Part shown: one piece after another, positions 62,706 through 64,000 of the stretch
Position numbering within the stretch: position 1 is the stretch's first letter
How the letters are laid out: every line of letters starts with the position of its first letter
Assembly (NCBI RefSeq): GCF_029227915.1
Contig: NC_079888.1
Span: 18,456,001-18,520,000 of the forward strand
Direction: 5' to 3'
From: Hydractinia symbiolongicarpus
Lineage: Eukaryota; Cnidaria; Hydrozoa; Anthoathecata; Hydractiniidae
DNA: 64,000 nt
Notes under the pieces: generated by a model
Databases searched by the model: none
Told to the model about the DNA's origin: nothing
The model's input: the letters and a program-made list of their open reading frames with translations, nothing else
Translations under genes and position numbers: made by a program

Positions 62706-64000
62706 ATGTTTGGAATCATATCAGGTGCACAGTTGCTCCAGTTTTAAGTGGAAAATCTCAAAGGAAAAGAAAGGTTCTGAAAAAAGTAAAGGAGGGTATT
62801 CAGGTGGGTTTTTATAAAGATTGCTGTTTTTAGCAAACCTTTTTTAAAAGTATTTATTTGTACAACTGGCTGCTGTATAACTATATTGCATTTTTTTCTG
62901 CAGAAAAAAGTGGAGAAAATGTTTGAAACTGACGTAGATGGAAGTGAGACGATCAAACATATTGAGAGTGACCTATACGAACGATTTCAGGTGTGTAAGC
63001 AGATCTTCAGATATGTTATAATATGATTTAAGAATTTTATTAGACATAGAACCTCAGGTTTTACAAGTAGCATGCGTTTAAATATAGCTGTGCTTTAGGT
63101 TCGGTTGGAGTTGATAAAGTACATGAAAGGACAAGAGGGAAGTGAATCTGTTGTCAGCGGCTGCTATCCCTTACCGGAAAGAAATAAAGTAATGTTTTTT
63201 CTGTGATATAGTATTTATCTTTTTACATTTTCTTAACTTACAGTTTAAAGTACATTCTTCTTAGCTTGATGGACAAGATGAATGTGATGCCGATAGTCAA
63301 GAAACAAAAAGCTCTGAAACTGATGAAGTAAATAAATTATTTCCTTTGGTTATTTTTGGGTCTCTTGCCATTTACCTTAAATGTGCCTCGAGATTTCCCT
63401 TGTGTGTATATGCTTACAAACCTTAAAATATGGCAAAAAATATAAATAAAGACCTTGAAAAAAAATTTAATTTAATAAAATTTTATAAAAATTGACACAC
63501 ACAAATTAAATTGTTCTGTCTATCATAAGGTATAGGTCTTGTGTTATTTTTAGCTTTCCAATGATGTCCCACTAAGAAAGAAGAAAAAATGGTCGTACAT
63601 GCCTACAAAACAAGACGAACTGGTAGAAAAACTGGATGGCGCCAATAAGCGGTTGACGAGACTAGAAAATTTAACATCAACATTGAGCTATCGGATCCAC
63701 GAATTGAAAGAAAAAAATGCGTCGCTGCTGCTAAGAAATGCCGAATTCACAAGGTTAAAGCTGGTAGAACAATTAGGCATGAATCGATCAGTACAAATGG
63801 TTGATGCGTCCTTGTTTGCGAGTCGCTTTCATACAGGAGATCCACTATTGCAAGAGGAAACCCCTTGCATTCTAGATTCAGCGTTCATTTCTACGCTGAA
63901 AATAACAGATTTTTGTGAAGGTGTTTTTGCTTCTACTAAAAGGGCTATGTTCGATGACGGAGATACTGTGATATTGAAAACGTTTTCAAAAGATTGTCGT
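62706..64000 (+). CDS. Spliced host-type gene with five visible exons, nuclear coiled-coil protein, truncated by window end
   Basis: Five open blocks have matching AG/GT borders: 62706-62803, 62904-62990, 63099-63188, 63265-63327 and 63554 to the window end. All internal introns are phase 0, and exon lengths of 87, 90 and 63 are multiples of three. Exon 1 has a basic nuclear-signal-like stretch GKSQRKRKVLKKVKE. The last exon has RKKKKW then a coiled coil (NKRLTRLENLTSTLSYRIHE). The visible tail, FISTLKITDFCEGVFA, has no domain I recognise. BEN-domain proteins share the layout of basic patch and coiled coil, but this is only a guess. It is the least repeat-like coding sequence of the window. 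Confidence 0.65.

Overview
The window is AT-rich metazoan genomic DNA made almost entirely of transposable elements. The coding potential is animal-like: a THAP-type exon, Harbinger, Ginger, pogo, Gypsy, Bel-Pao, DIRS and LINE relatives, spliced exons with GT/AG borders, and no bacterial gene arrangement. The mix of DIRS/Ngaro-like tyrosine-recombinase retrotransposons, Ginger and Harbinger suggests an early-branching animal such as a cnidarian (possibly hydrozoan) or a sponge. I cannot fix the species from sequence alone.

The most striking content is a family of non-LTR retrotransposons whose single large ORF joins a reverse transcriptase, a CCHC zinc finger and a restriction-like endonuclease to a complete C-terminal ubiquitin-specific protease (USP) domain. 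Two long intact ORFs are present (8167-12288 and 34938-39203). Decayed relatives lie at 1-1065, 5990-7750 and 59630-60335. The second copy looks recently inserted: it sits between perfect 203-bp direct repeats. Both copies share a modular 3' UTR.

Layout: 1-8.2 kb holds minus-strand endonuclease-USP fragments, a decayed Harbinger and the exons of a truncated THAP-like gene. 8.2-12.8 kb is USP retrotransposon copy 1. 13.6-16.7 kb is an intact 1027-aa coiled-coil/PHD ORF of unknown role. 17.3-18.0 kb is a degenerate satellite. 18.3-22.5 kb is a nearly complete but mutated DIRS element with inverted terminal repeats, followed by a perfect 82-bp inverted repeat around an RGG-type exon. 24.9-30.4 kb carries LINE, gag-like and Gypsy fragments. 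33.3-40 kb is USP retrotransposon copy 2 with its flanks. 42 kb has a Bel-Pao fragment.

45.0-48.6 kb is a minus-strand Ngaro/DIRS-like element whose gag is split by a 1256-bp element flanked by TTAA. That element has end arrays of E2F-like sites (TTTTGGCGGGAA) spaced 42 bp apart, and it encodes a 201-aa HIRAN-like protein with a PCNA-interaction (PIP) motif. 49.1-56.9 kb is a nest: a minus-strand DIRS element interrupted by a deleted pogo-like element and by a Ginger-like element (5-bp target duplication TCCTT), which itself contains a Harbinger element. 60.5-64 kb contains the best host-gene candidate, a spliced plus-strand gene running off the window end.

The retrotransposons carry their own copying machinery. 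The USP presumably removes ubiquitin from retrotransposon or host proteins, and the HIRAN-PIP element looks built for S-phase expression and replication-fork recruitment. Both functional readings are inference.
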